A DNA stretch of 64,000 bases from Rhodospirillaceae bacterium (lineage in GTDB: Bacteria > Pseudomonadota > Alphaproteobacteria > Rhodospirillales > Rhodospirillaceae). Positions 48,729 to 56,709 of this stretch are shown here, one piece after another. The stretch covers positions 1 through 64,000 of the forward strand of contig JAPKDQ010000005.1 of assembly GCA_028822445.1 (NCBI GenBank), read 5' to 3'. The notes under the pieces were generated by a model. The model was given only the letters and a program-made list of their open reading frames with translations, made no database searches and was not told the DNA's origin. A program made the translations under genes and the position numbers. The stretch's first letter is position 1. Each line of letters starts with the position of its first letter.

Positions 48729-49229
48729 TTAAATGCAGCCGATGTCCTCTAGGCGTCGCTTTACGGCGAGTGGCTCGAGAGATTCGAGCGGCAACGCGAT
48801 TAATAATTGAATACGGGCCTTAAGCTTGGCGTAAGCCGATAGAAATGCCTCACGGGCTTCCTCAGGGCTACCGGTCACCGCTGCAGGATCAGGCACGCCC
48901 CAATAGGCTATGGCCGGGTGACCGTGCCAGACAGGACAGGCTTCGTCAGCAGCATTGCCACAGACCGTGATGATGAACTCGAGAGACGGCGCATCTGGAC
49001 CAGAAAATTCATCCCAACTTTTCGAGCGCAATCCCTCAATGGAATAAGATTCGCCTGTGAGTAACTCCAAAGCGTAGGGGTTTACCTTCCCCGCAGGTTG
49101 AGACCCGGCACTGAAAGCTTGAAAACGTCCCTGGCCTAAGCGATTGAGTGTGCATTCCGCCAAAATACTGCGCGCAGAGTTTCCGGTGCAGAGAAAGAGA
49201 ACAGAACGAATATGATGGTCATTAGGCAT
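48729..49229 (-). CDS. arsC: Arsenate reductase ArsC, low-molecular-weight phosphatase type
   Basis: 166 aa. The P-loop LFLCTGNSARS (Cys14, Arg20) is the low-Mr phosphatase active site, and the downstream VCGNAADEACPVW has the two further cysteines of the thioredoxin-coupled triple-Cys mechanism seen in Staphylococcus ArsC. It reduces arsenate to arsenite. A C-terminal extension (PLESLEPLAVKRRLEDIGCI) is longer than usual. Between arsR and the aquaporin. Confidence 0.93.
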   Translation of the reverse strand: MPNDHHIRSVLFLCTGNSARSILAECTLNRLGQGRFQAFSAGSQPAGKVNPYALELLTGESYSIEGLRSKSWDEFSGPDAPSLEFIITVCGNAADEACPVWHGHPAIAYWGVPDPAAVTGSPEEAREAFLSAYAKLKARIQLLIALPLESLEPLAVKRRLEDIGCI

Positions 49230-49240
49230 GAGGTGATCAG

Positions 49241-49582
49241 CTAAGCAACCAGGTCAGACGGTTCGGCAAGACGTCGGAATCGCTTTGCATCGCCCACATA
49301 AGGGTTGGACATCTTCACGCCCCGCTCCACAGACTCAAGAACCGTTTGCGCCCAGGCAGGTAGACAGTCCGATAAACGATAGAAGATCCATTGTCCTTGC
49401 CGCCGTGCATCAACCACCCCACCATCCCTCAGCAATGCGAGATGCCGTGAAATTTTAGGCTGAGATACACGTATGGCGTCGACCAGTTCGCGGACACAGA
49501 GCTCGCCCCTCGTGACGAGTAAAATAAGGCAACGAAGGCGGGTCTGGTCGCCAATCTGCTTGAAGAAGGTATCTGGTTCCAC
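49241..49582 (-). CDS. arsR: ArsR/SmtB family transcriptional regulator
   Basis: 113 aa winged-helix repressor. DNA-recognition helix ELVDAIRVSQPKISRHLALLRDGGVV. The classical ELCVC sensor motif reads ELCVR here, so only one of its two cysteines (Cys29) is kept; Cys18 and Cys73 may complete the arsenite site as in divergent ArsR proteins. The start is GTG (49580-49582) with no Shine-Dalgarno; a near-palindrome abuts it at 49583-49598, so the message may be leaderless. First gene of arsR-arsC-aqpS. Confidence 0.9.
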   Translation of the reverse strand: MEPDTFFKQIGDQTRLRCLILLVTRGELCVRELVDAIRVSQPKISRHLALLRDGGVVDARRQGQWIFYRLSDCLPAWAQTVLESVERGVKMSNPYVGDAKRFRRLAEPSDLVA

Positions 49583-49598
49583 AAGTATATATATGCTT
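49583..49598. promoter_or_regulatory. Near-palindrome abutting arsR start (putative operator 1)
   Basis: AAGTATATATATGCTT is a palindrome broken at one base pair. It lies directly before the arsR GTG and shares the AAGC/T-ATATAT-GCTT pattern with the perfect palindrome at 49613-49630. Spacing and similarity suggest a pair of ArsR sites. Confidence 0.45.
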
Positions 49599-49612
49599 AT
49601 TCATATATATAC

Positions 49613-49630
49613 TCAAGCATATATGCTTGA
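49613..49630. promoter_or_regulatory. Perfect 18-bp palindrome between arsR and photolyase (putative operator 2)
   Basis: TCAAGCATATATGCTTGA equals its own reverse complement. It sits 30 bases upstream of the arsR start and 43 bases before the photolyase ATG, in the short divergent promoter region, where an ArsR dimer site would be expected. Function inferred from position and symmetry. Confidence 0.6.
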
Positions 49631-49672
49631 ATGATTGCATCCATAACGACACCTCCTACGTACTAAAAAGAT

Positions 49673-51106
49673 ATGGCCTCAGCCCCAATCATAGTTTGGT
49701 TTAGACAAGACCTCCGGATGACCGACAACCCTGCGCTATGTGCAGCTGTTGCGACTGGGCGCCCGGTTATTCCGCTCTACATCCTGGATCAGAGCAGCGA
49801 CGGACTACGACCGATGGGGGGTGCATCCTTGTGGTGGCTGCATGGCTCGCTAGAGAGCATGGGGCATCATCTACAAAATCTTGGCGCTCCGTTAACCCTA
49901 AAAAAAGGGGCTGCAAAAGAAGTCCTAGGCCAGCTTATCGCAGAAACGGGTGCCGACACTGTCTATTGGAACCGCTGCTATGAGCCGGGCGCAATTGCGC
50001 GAGATAAGGCGATCAAAAACACGCTACAGAACGATGGCCTATACGCCAAGAGCTTCAACGGAAGCTTACTCTATGAACCTTGGGAGATCAGGACCAAGCA
50101 GGATAAGCCCTACCGAATGTTTACGCCGTTTTATCGCATGGTGTTATCCCAAGGCACGCCTATTCAGCCTTTGCCAAAACCAAAGCAGATCATCCCATGC
50201 GACGTGCCGCCGAAAAGTGACTACCTAGACGATTGGTCGCTTCAACCAACAAGACCAAATTGGGCCGCAAGTTTTCCGGAATTCTGGTCTCGCGGTGAAT
50301 TAGGCGCGCAAACTTTACTGTCAGACTTTCTAAACGGTGGTGTGGCCGCATACAAAACGGAGCGCGACTTTCCCGGCGTCGCAGCGACATCTCGCCTGTC
50401 TCCCCATTTGCATTTTGGCGATATAAGTCCTCGACAAATTTGGGCCTCGGCGTCAACCATTGAACCAACGGCGGGAAGCGAAACGTTTCTCAAGGAAGTT
50501 GTATGGCGCGAGTTTGGCTATCACTTGCTGTACTACAATCCAGCCATGACGACCGCGCCTTTGCAAACCAAATTCAATGCCTTCCCTTGGGCTAAAAATG
50601 ACTCCCACCTGGTTGCATGGAAAACTGGGCAGACCGGGTATCCGATGATCGATGCCGGGATGCGAGAACTGTGGGCAACCGGCACAATGCACAATCGCGT
50701 ACGCATGGTTGTCGCCTCATTCCTGGTCAAGCACCTTCTTATACATTGGCGAGAGGGGGAGGCCTGGTTCTGGGATGCTTTGGTCGATGCGGACCTAGCA
50801 AGCAACTCCGCCAACTGGCAATGGGTCTCTGGCTGCGGTGCCGACGCCGCCCCCTACTTCCGGATCTTTAATCCGATCACCCAAGGCGAGAGGTTTGATG
50901 CAGACGGCACCTATGTGCGCCGATGGGTTCCAGAAATTGCGGGCGTGTCAAATCAGTACATTCACAAGCCTTGGGACGCTCCTAAAGCGACCCTGTTGGA
51001 GGCGGGCGTCAGCCTTGGTGACACCTACCCGCGACCTATTGTTGATCATAAGGTTGCCCGAAAGAAAGCTTTAGCAGCCCTTGCCAGCATTAAGCAGGCC
51101 GACTAA
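49673..51106 (+). CDS. phrB: Deoxyribodipyrimidine photolyase
   Basis: 477 aa. Uses light to split UV-induced pyrimidine dimers. N-terminal antenna domain (IVWFRQDLRMTDNPAL) and C-terminal FAD-binding catalytic domain (WREFGYHLLYYNP, GQTGYPMIDAGMRELWATG, NRVRMVVASFLVKHLL, NWQWVSGCGADAAPYFRIFNP). The conserved TGxxMxDAxMR and the FAD-site segment NWQW are intact. Divergent from arsR. Confidence 0.95.
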   Translation: MASAPIIVWFRQDLRMTDNPALCAAVATGRPVIPLYILDQSSDGLRPMGGASLWWLHGSLESMGHHLQNLGAPLTLKKGAAKEVLGQLIAETGADTVYWNRCYEPGAIARDKAIKNTLQNDGLYAKSFNGSLLYEPWEIRTKQDKPYRMFTPFYRMVLSQGTPIQPLPKPKQIIPCDVPPKSDYLDDWSLQPTRPNWAASFPEFWSRGELGAQTLLSDFLNGGVAAYKTERDFPGVAATSRLSPHLHFGDISPRQIWASASTIEPTAGSETFLKEVVWREFGYHLLYYNPAMTTAPLQTKFNAFPWAKNDSHLVAWKTGQTGYPMIDAGMRELWATGTMHNRVRMVVASFLVKHLLIHWREGEAWFWDALVDADLASNSANWQWVSGCGADAAPYFRIFNPITQGERFDADGTYVRRWVPEIAGVSNQYIHKPWDAPKATLLEAGVSLGDTYPRPIVDHKVARKKALAALASIKQAD

Positions 51107-51142
51107 TTGCTGCTGGCTTCTTAAGAGCGGGTTACTGTCGGC

Positions 51143-51783
51143 ATGGGAACCGCCGTTGCCGCGTTCATTATTTACTCTGATGTAAGGGCATCCGGCAAGA
51201 CGAGCGAAAACTTAGAACAGAAGCAATGGTCCGCCGAGGTCAAACCACTGCCGCGACCACCCGGTTTTAAAACCTTAAAGACTGAACGTGGGACCCTGCT
51301 CACCGACGCTCAGACTATGACGCTTTATGTTTCAAGCGCGGACTCGCCAGGCGCCTCAGCCTGCAAAGACGCCTGCGTCAGAACCTGGTCGCTAGTGAGA
51401 GCCTGGTTGCAGGCGCGGTCAGCTCTTGATGATTGGTCTGTCATCGACCGCACGGACGGTTCCAAGCTGTGGGCTTATAAGGGCCAACCGTTGTATCGCT
51501 GCACAGAGGACGTCCTGCCAGAGGACTTAGCCGGAGACGGTTTGGATACGTTTTCTGCCGTTGTCCTAGAACCACCACCGCTGGTACCCAGTTGGTTCAC
51601 CATTCAATATTCAGACGCCGGTCTATGCGGATGACGCCGCAGCGCCCATCGGCCAATGGACCCTCGACCTGTTGGACGACGGTCAGCACCAGTGGTGCCT
51701 ACAACGGAATGAAGGTTTTCATCTACAAAGCCGACACAAAACCTGGAGACCTCAACTGCCAGCGCGGGACAGACCGCTACTGA
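51143..51783 (+). pseudogene. Decayed COG4315 (lipoprotein_15 repeat) secreted protein, frameshifted
   Basis: The first frame (51143-51634, 163 codons) holds a secreted-repeat unit: TLYVSSADSPGASACKDAC and later DGSKLWAYKGQPLYRCTEDV...LAGDG. It then breaks: the expected continuation VYADD ... DDGQHQW is in a second frame from about 51617, and AYNGMKVFIYKADTKPGD is in a third from about 51692, ending at 51783. These three pieces together match one family protein, so at least two single-base indels are implied. Function of the family is unknown. Could be sequencing error, but two shifts in 80 bases suggest real decay. Confidence 0.65.
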
Positions 51784-52097
51784 CGCACCATCATGAAAAG
51801 CGGCAAGAACATGGCTGGCGCTGGCCGGTATAAAAACCTGGTCACAGCCATAAAGGGGTTAACTTTGGTTACCTTGGTCATGCTCAAATATGGGCGAACC
51901 TTTGGACTAAGGTTATTCATGTCCGCTAGTGGCAAATTGTAGACATCAACTTACTGATAAATTATCTACTGGCAAAAATAAATGTGGCCCTACTGATTAA
52001 GGCAGAGCCACTTTTATTTATTCTCGGATATAACTATACCCCTGAAGACTCCACCGGGGGCTTATTCAAGGCTTCATACCAGCCGAACGCAGCCCAT
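51784..52097. other. Intergenic region with terminator
   Basis: 314 bases between the decayed COG4315 gene and the end of the leftward coiled-coil gene. Holds a stem-loop terminator at 51976-52019. No gene seen. Confidence 0.6.
51976..52019 (-). terminator. Stem-loop terminator of the coiled-coil gene
   Basis: On the minus strand AAATAAAAGTGGC and GCCACATTTATTT form a stem (one mismatch) followed by T-rich ATTTATTTTT. It is about 80 bases after the stop at 52098. Because both arms are A/T flanked it may act in both directions. Confidence 0.65.
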
Positions 52098-54263
52098 TCA
52101 TAACGTGTCTTTAGATTGACCCATGGTATCCAACGAGCCTTGGCGTGCTTCTGCAACCTCACCAGTAACGGTAGGTAAGGCAGTTACTTCTTTAGAAATT
52201 TCGCGACTAACGGCTTTCGTTTTTAGAGCAGACTGATCAGCTACTTCCATCGCCGTATTTGCCGTTTGTTCAAGACCCTGTCGGATTGACTCCAACTCCT
52301 TAGTGATCCGCGCGCTTGCCTGCATCAGTTCGGAAGAGTTCTGGCCAAGAACGTAAGACATGTTTCTGGTATGGGAAAGCACTTGCTCTGACGTCGCATC
52401 CATTTGGCGAGACTGCTGCGCCATAGATGTTTCGCTGGACTTTACATGTTTCGTTAGTGTGCTTGCCGCTGTTTCTAGTTCTTCATTCTGGCGACGGAGT
52501 GTTTCGCGAATACTCTCAGCCTGTGCGGCTGTCCGCTCTGCACTCGACGACAATTGTTCCGCATGCTCGCGCACACGCAAACCGAAGGAATCTATTTTTT
52601 GAACAACCACACCTGAGACTGAACACATTGCTTCAGCACGCTCAATAGCAATCTCAGAGGCTTTGTCCAAACCAGCCGCCACCGTATTAAAGCGTTCAGT
52701 GATGACCATACTTTTACCTTCGAATTCTTCGCTCGAACGGCCTAGGCGGGCCTCAACTTTCGAGGCGACCTCGTCAACACCATCGGCCTGCTGCTTAATC
52801 ATATTTTCAACAGAACGAAGGCGCGCAACAGCGTCATCAGAGGACATAGACAATTCTTTAGTCTGCATAGATAGCGCTTCTTCAACGACCTTCACGCGAG
52901 ATAGAACGTGCTCCATAACCTGATCAAGGTGGGTGGTCTGCTGGCCTAGGCGCGCATTGACCTCCGCACTTAAGTCATCAATGCGGTCACCAGCCGTAGT
53001 GAGTTCAGTGCGTTGATTAGCAAAGAGCTCTCCGAGACTCATGGACTGTCCCTGAAAGTCTTGAACGATGTTCGAAACAGTCACATCGACGCGCTTCGTA
53101 ACCAATTCAATCGCTTCAACATGCTTAGAGACAGCTTCCGCCATATGTTGAGCATGGGCCATAGATGTCTCATTGGAAGAAAACAACCGCTCTTCCTGTT
53201 GCGCAGCTTGCTGCGCGATCTCTGCAGACAAGCCTTTTGAAAGCTCTGTTGCATCGTTCAACCTTGCCACCTGACCTTCTAACGCGCTGTTCATGGTGCT
53301 TATCTGAGCAAAAGTTTCTTGCGACGCGGATCCAATGAATTCATGTTGACGACGAAGCGAATCCTCTATTTTTTGATTTGCACCTGTAGCCCCATCAATC
53401 GCGTCATTGAGTTCAGCAACTTGCTTAGTCACAACAGCGGACGACATGCTTGCACCAGCTTCGAGCTGACCGTTAACAGTCGATAGTTTATCAGTGCTGT
53501 TGGTGAGATGCGCTTGGATGTCTTTTAAGCGCTCAGAGACAAGATTACCCGTTCCAGTTAAGGCATCCGCTTGGCGTTTTAAAGACGCAGTAACGGCATC
53601 CACGTTTTTTGCCTCGCCATCAGCAGGATATGTCAATCGAGCCAGATGTACGCGCAGTGCTTCACCCTCTTGGGAAGACTGCCGACCACGGTCAATTAAC
53701 GCAATCAAAACCCAAAGAAAAGCGATGGGCATGAAACTCACGGCAAACAGGCCAGTAAACTCAGGAAGTGAAAGTATGAAGAGCTCAGACCAACCGAGTG
53801 TCCAAGTGATGTAAAATACAAAGATAGCTAACCAGGCAATACTCAGACCAACCCCAACGGAAATAGGCGTTCTGGCAGTATACCAAGTCATTGGGCCGAC
53901 AGGAGCAACTGCACTATCCAGGTTAACATTAGCGGTCGGCTGTCCTGTCTGAGCTGTAACTTCCTTAGAACTAAACAGTGAACCCAATTTTTCATATAAG
54001 CGCGACAACGCTGCAAGTGGTGAGCCCACGCCCTCCCAAAAGCGCGACAACGCTTCAAGCGATGAACCTACCCCACCCCAAAAGCGCCATAACGCTTCAA
54101 GCGATGAATCCACCACAGCCCAAAAGCGCGATAACGCAAAGCCATAGGCTGGCTCTGGAGCACTGGCCCCCGCTTTGTGTTTACCGCTCAATTTTAGTGC
54201 TGGTCCAGGGGAACCGGCATCCGCGCGGATTGAACCCGCGCCCTTTTGTGCGTCTTCAGCCAT
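52098..54263 (-). CDS. Two-TM protein with long coiled coil, possible polarity/scaffold factor
   Basis: 721 aa, not a family I can name with confidence. Layout: short charged N-terminus; four 14-residue repeats rich in Leu, Trp and Arg (43-98), probably amphipathic helices; two membrane segments (about 134-156 and 170-190); then about 500 residues of heptad-like, Ala/Glu/Gln/Ser-rich coiled coil (about 195-700) with TipN-like appearance. Caulobacter TipN, a birth-scar polarity marker, has two TM helices followed by a long coiled coil, and this protein has the same order, but I see no sequence match beyond layout. Leftward, with its own terminator; divergent from an S24 repressor. Confidence 0.85.
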   Translation of the reverse strand: MAEDAQKGAGSIRADAGSPGPALKLSGKHKAGASAPEPAYGFALSRFWAVVDSSLEALWRFWGGVGSSLEALSRFWEGVGSPLAALSRLYEKLGSLFSSKEVTAQTGQPTANVNLDSAVAPVGPMTWYTARTPISVGVGLSIAWLAIFVFYITWTLGWSELFILSLPEFTGLFAVSFMPIAFLWVLIALIDRGRQSSQEGEALRVHLARLTYPADGEAKNVDAVTASLKRQADALTGTGNLVSERLKDIQAHLTNSTDKLSTVNGQLEAGASMSSAVVTKQVAELNDAIDGATGANQKIEDSLRRQHEFIGSASQETFAQISTMNSALEGQVARLNDATELSKGLSAEIAQQAAQQEERLFSSNETSMAHAQHMAEAVSKHVEAIELVTKRVDVTVSNIVQDFQGQSMSLGELFANQRTELTTAGDRIDDLSAEVNARLGQQTTHLDQVMEHVLSRVKVVEEALSMQTKELSMSSDDAVARLRSVENMIKQQADGVDEVASKVEARLGRSSEEFEGKSMVITERFNTVAAGLDKASEIAIERAEAMCSVSGVVVQKIDSFGLRVREHAEQLSSSAERTAAQAESIRETLRRQNEELETAASTLTKHVKSSETSMAQQSRQMDATSEQVLSHTRNMSYVLGQNSSELMQASARITKELESIRQGLEQTANTAMEVADQSALKTKAVSREISKEVTALPTVTGEVAEARQGSLDTMGQSKDTL
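53970..54137 (-). repeat. Four tandem 42-bp units encoding 14-residue repeats
   Basis: Inside the coiled-coil gene. The protein units are ALSRFWAVVDSSLE, ALWRFWGGVGSSLE, ALSRFWEGVGSPLA and a diverged ALSRLYEKLGSLFS (residues 43-98). The DNA of the first three is nearly the same (AAAAGCGC.ACAACGCTTCAAG), so the array expanded recently. Confidence 0.85.
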
Positions 54264-54412
54264 ATTTTAGCTCTTTATTTGTTTGCCAAGCGAGCCATTC
54301 GCTCATTTGAAGGGTATACACAGAATATTAAAAAAGTCTTCCTGGGTGCGAGGAAACTCGTCTAATCCCAGCCAAAAGAACGAATTAATAATATACGTCG
54401 TTGTTTCTACTA

Positions 54413-54428
54413 TAAATTGATAAATTTA
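54413..54428. promoter_or_regulatory. Small inverted repeat in divergent promoter region
   Basis: TAAATT-GATA-AATTTA lies 31 bases before the S24 repressor ATG and 149 bases from the coiled-coil gene start. It could be an operator for the repressor; symmetry is modest and the DNA is A/T rich, so chance is possible. Confidence 0.3.
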
Positions 54429-54459
54429 ATACACTAACTACCAATAAGGTGCATCAGAA

Positions 54460-55209
54460 ATGACGCTCGGCGCACGCGTAAGACAGTGCAGACTAGCCAT
54501 CAGTTGGAGCCAAGCAGAACTCGCCTACAAGGTTGGCGTTAAACAGCAATCCATTAATCAACTGGAATCCGGCAAAGTAAGCCGGCCCCGTTACATCGTG
54601 GAATTGGCAGAATCTTTGAATGTTCCTATGTATTGGCTACGCCACGGCAAGGGGCAGGTTCACCTAACGAGACCTAATAGCTGCAGAACCAACACATCCC
54701 CGGCTTGGGCCTTTGAGCCAGATATCGAGACGATTGCCGGGCAGGCAGGTGAGAAAGCCTATTTTGAGCTAAATGGGCAGTCCTTTGCATTGATTCCTGT
54801 CTACGATGCACGTGCTTCGGCAGGTGCCGGCGCACTCAATACAGAAACGTCTCAGCCACTGCACCACAATGTTTTCAGACAAGATTGGCTCAGGGGCCTC
54901 ACATCCTCAACACCGGACAATTTGGCAGTCATGCGAGTTGCAGGCGATTCCATGTGGGATACCCTGCAGGATGGCGATTTCATCCTCGTCGATCGGGCAA
55001 TTAGACAATTCAACCGTGATGGCTTGTATGTCATTCGCTATCAGCATCATGACGAGGTCATGGTCAAACGTTTGATACGCCAACCCATTTCAAAGCTACT
55101 GATTATTAAGAGTGACAACCCAAATTACCTGCCTCAAACAAGCAATCTTCAAGACAATGGTTTAAATATTGAAGGCCGTGTTATCTGGCTCAGCCGAGGC
55201 ATACCCTGA
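54460..55209 (+). CDS. XRE-family repressor with S24 (LexA-like) peptidase domain
   Basis: 249 aa. N-terminal Xre helix-turn-helix (about 5-62, SQAELAYKVGVKQQSINQLESGK). The C-terminal S24 domain has the catalytic Ser in VAGDSMWDTLQDGD and Lys in EVMVKRLIR, with an Ala-Gly cleavage-type site in ARASAGAGA. This is the CI/LexA self-cleaving repressor plan, expected to respond to DNA damage through RecA. No phage gene is adjacent, so it is either a stand-alone stress regulator or a prophage leftover. AAGG precedes the ATG. Confidence 0.92.
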   Translation: MTLGARVRQCRLAISWSQAELAYKVGVKQQSINQLESGKVSRPRYIVELAESLNVPMYWLRHGKGQVHLTRPNSCRTNTSPAWAFEPDIETIAGQAGEKAYFELNGQSFALIPVYDARASAGAGALNTETSQPLHHNVFRQDWLRGLTSSTPDNLAVMRVAGDSMWDTLQDGDFILVDRAIRQFNRDGLYVIRYQHHDEVMVKRLIRQPISKLLIIKSDNPNYLPQTSNLQDNGLNIEGRVIWLSRGIP

Positions 55210-55457
55210 CGGATACACACTTTGGCATTAGGTTAGCCAGGATCTTACAGGGAAAGACAAGCAATCTTGATATTTCAAATATGCGCGCGACGTTTTCATA
55301 AACCGCGGCCCGATTGATACCTTCTCAGACCATGCGTCCTGCTACGCCACCATCTCGCTCCTCCGACTGCCTACCGCCTAACGTGACAGATGTTAAAGAC
55401 GAACAGAGGTTCTAAGCCGCGGCGCCCTTTTAGCGCCGCTATACAGGTCATACCGCG

Positions 55458-55715
55458 TTAGCTTTGCATAATACGGACTTGCGCTACTTTAGCCTCAGTA
55501 GCCTGTCGGCCGCTTGACCCTAGGCGTGCATATAGATCGCAAATGCACTTACTGCCAGTCCGCTCAAAGAGGCAGGGCAAGAGACCATGCACCACGCAAG
55601 CTAAACCAGCCACCAACATGCGGACACCAAACCCTGCCGCGAACATGAGATGTTTGAAATAGGTCTCATTAACTGATTCAGGGTGTTCGCAAAACAAAAG
55701 TTGAAGGCCTAGCAT
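55458..55715 (-). CDS. DUF6356 family protein
   Basis: 85 aa. The sequence FCEHPESVNETYFKHLMFAAGFGVRMLVAGLACVVHGLLPCLFERTGS matches the DUF6356 pattern (EHP-SV-ETY--H---A--FG-R----G-AC--H-LLP--F-RTGS), small proteins of alphaproteobacteria. One to two hydrophobic helices; Cys in the middle may bind metal or be lipid-facing. Function unknown. GGAGATGCAAAATG gives a good binding site. Divergent from the Lrp-type gene. Confidence 0.85.
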   Translation of the reverse strand: MLGLQLLFCEHPESVNETYFKHLMFAAGFGVRMLVAGLACVVHGLLPCLFERTGSKCICDLYARLGSSGRQATEAKVAQVRIMQS

Positions 55716-55846
55716 TTTGCATCTCCATTTATTACCAAATAAATATACTGCTATCTGGACAGTATTTGTTTGCGATTTAGTCCCGCATAAACAACAATAA
55801 GAAGAACTAAATTCTAATAAATTTATTAAAAAAGTAATTTTATTCT

Positions 55847-56305
55847 ATGGATAACAAAGATAGAAAGATTCTATCCCTCCTTCAGGAGGACGCTATGATG
55901 CCGATTGCGGAAGTCGCGAGCCACGTGGGCTTATCAACGACCCCTTGCTGGCGTCGCATTCAGAAACTTGAGGAAGAAGGTGTTATCCGAAAGCGGGTGG
56001 CGTTACTTGACCGACACAAGCTTAACTTAGGGGTCACAGTATTCGTTGCTGTTAAAACGCGGCATCACGTCATCGATTGGCTGAAGAAATTCAAGGCCGC
56101 GCTGGACGCAATACCGGAAGTCGTTGAGGCTTACAGGCTATCCGGTGAGGTCGACTATTTGCTGCGTATTGTTGTTCCCGACATTGGAGCCTACGACGAA
56201 GTTTATAAGAGGCTCATCGAGAAAGTAGAGTTTTCTGATGTCAGCTCTAGCTTCGCTATGGAAGACCTAAAGTTTACTACAGCACTGCCTGTAAAATACG
56301 CCTGA
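55847..56305 (+). CDS. Lrp/AsnC family transcriptional regulator
   Basis: 152 aa. N-terminal winged helix (DNKDRKILSLLQEDAMMPIAEVASHVGLSTTPCWRRIQKLEEEGVI) and C-terminal RAM/ACT-like effector domain (DAIPEVVEAYRLSGEVDYLLRIVVPDIGAYDEVY). It regulates amino-acid-related genes in relatives; target unknown. No Shine-Dalgarno is visible before the ATG (upstream is A/T rich), so the message may be leaderless. Divergent from DUF6356. Confidence 0.94.
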   Translation: MDNKDRKILSLLQEDAMMPIAEVASHVGLSTTPCWRRIQKLEEEGVIRKRVALLDRHKLNLGVTVFVAVKTRHHVIDWLKKFKAALDAIPEVVEAYRLSGEVDYLLRIVVPDIGAYDEVYKRLIEKVEFSDVSSSFAMEDLKFTTALPVKYA

Positions 56306-56329
56306 CTTATCTCTCAGAAACCAAAGGTT

Positions 56330-56650
56330 CTATGGGTTGGTTGACGTCTTATTGTCGTATTCGGCGCAAAGCGCTTTAAGAATACGATCAAGAAACTTGC
56401 CGCGCCATTCTTCGCGCGCCTTTGCTTCGTCATCGTTCGGACGGAAGGTCTCTATGTCGTCTTCAGTGTAGATCCCTTTAGTTGCAGCCAGGCGCTCGTG
56501 CGTGTCCAACCTGTCACGCATGACCGACATTTCAGATGCAAGCTCCATTACCATAGATAAAAGCCTGTCAATATTAGGGTCCGTGAAAAAATGCGGGTTA
56601 CGTCCCTTGATTGAATTTAAGGCAGTGTTATCAGCATCGTCTTTAAGCAT
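56330..56650 (-). CDS. Conserved small protein of unknown function
   Basis: 106 aa from the ATG at 56650 (MLKDDADNTALNSI), preceded by AAAGAGAG; thirteen upstream in-frame codons are less likely. Middle segment DPNIDRLLSMVMELASEMSVMRDRLDTHERL is heptad-like and familiar from alphaproteobacterial hypothetical proteins; the C-terminus is charged. No catalytic motif. Located right after the ABC exporter, same strand, 60 bases apart. Confidence 0.75.
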   Translation of the reverse strand: MLKDDADNTALNSIKGRNPHFFTDPNIDRLLSMVMELASEMSVMRDRLDTHERLAATKGIYTEDDIETFRPNDDEAKAREEWRGKFLDRILKALCAEYDNKTSTNP

Positions 56651-56709
56651 CGCGGTTCTCTCTTTGTAAAACGGGCAGCTTGAATTCATGAGACCTGAAG
56701 GAGCCAGGC

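Noticed and set aside
55419-55439. GCGGCGC/GCGCCGC hairpin after the DUF6356 gene as a terminator
   Set aside because: The stem is good but no T run follows in the leftward direction, so I did not list it.
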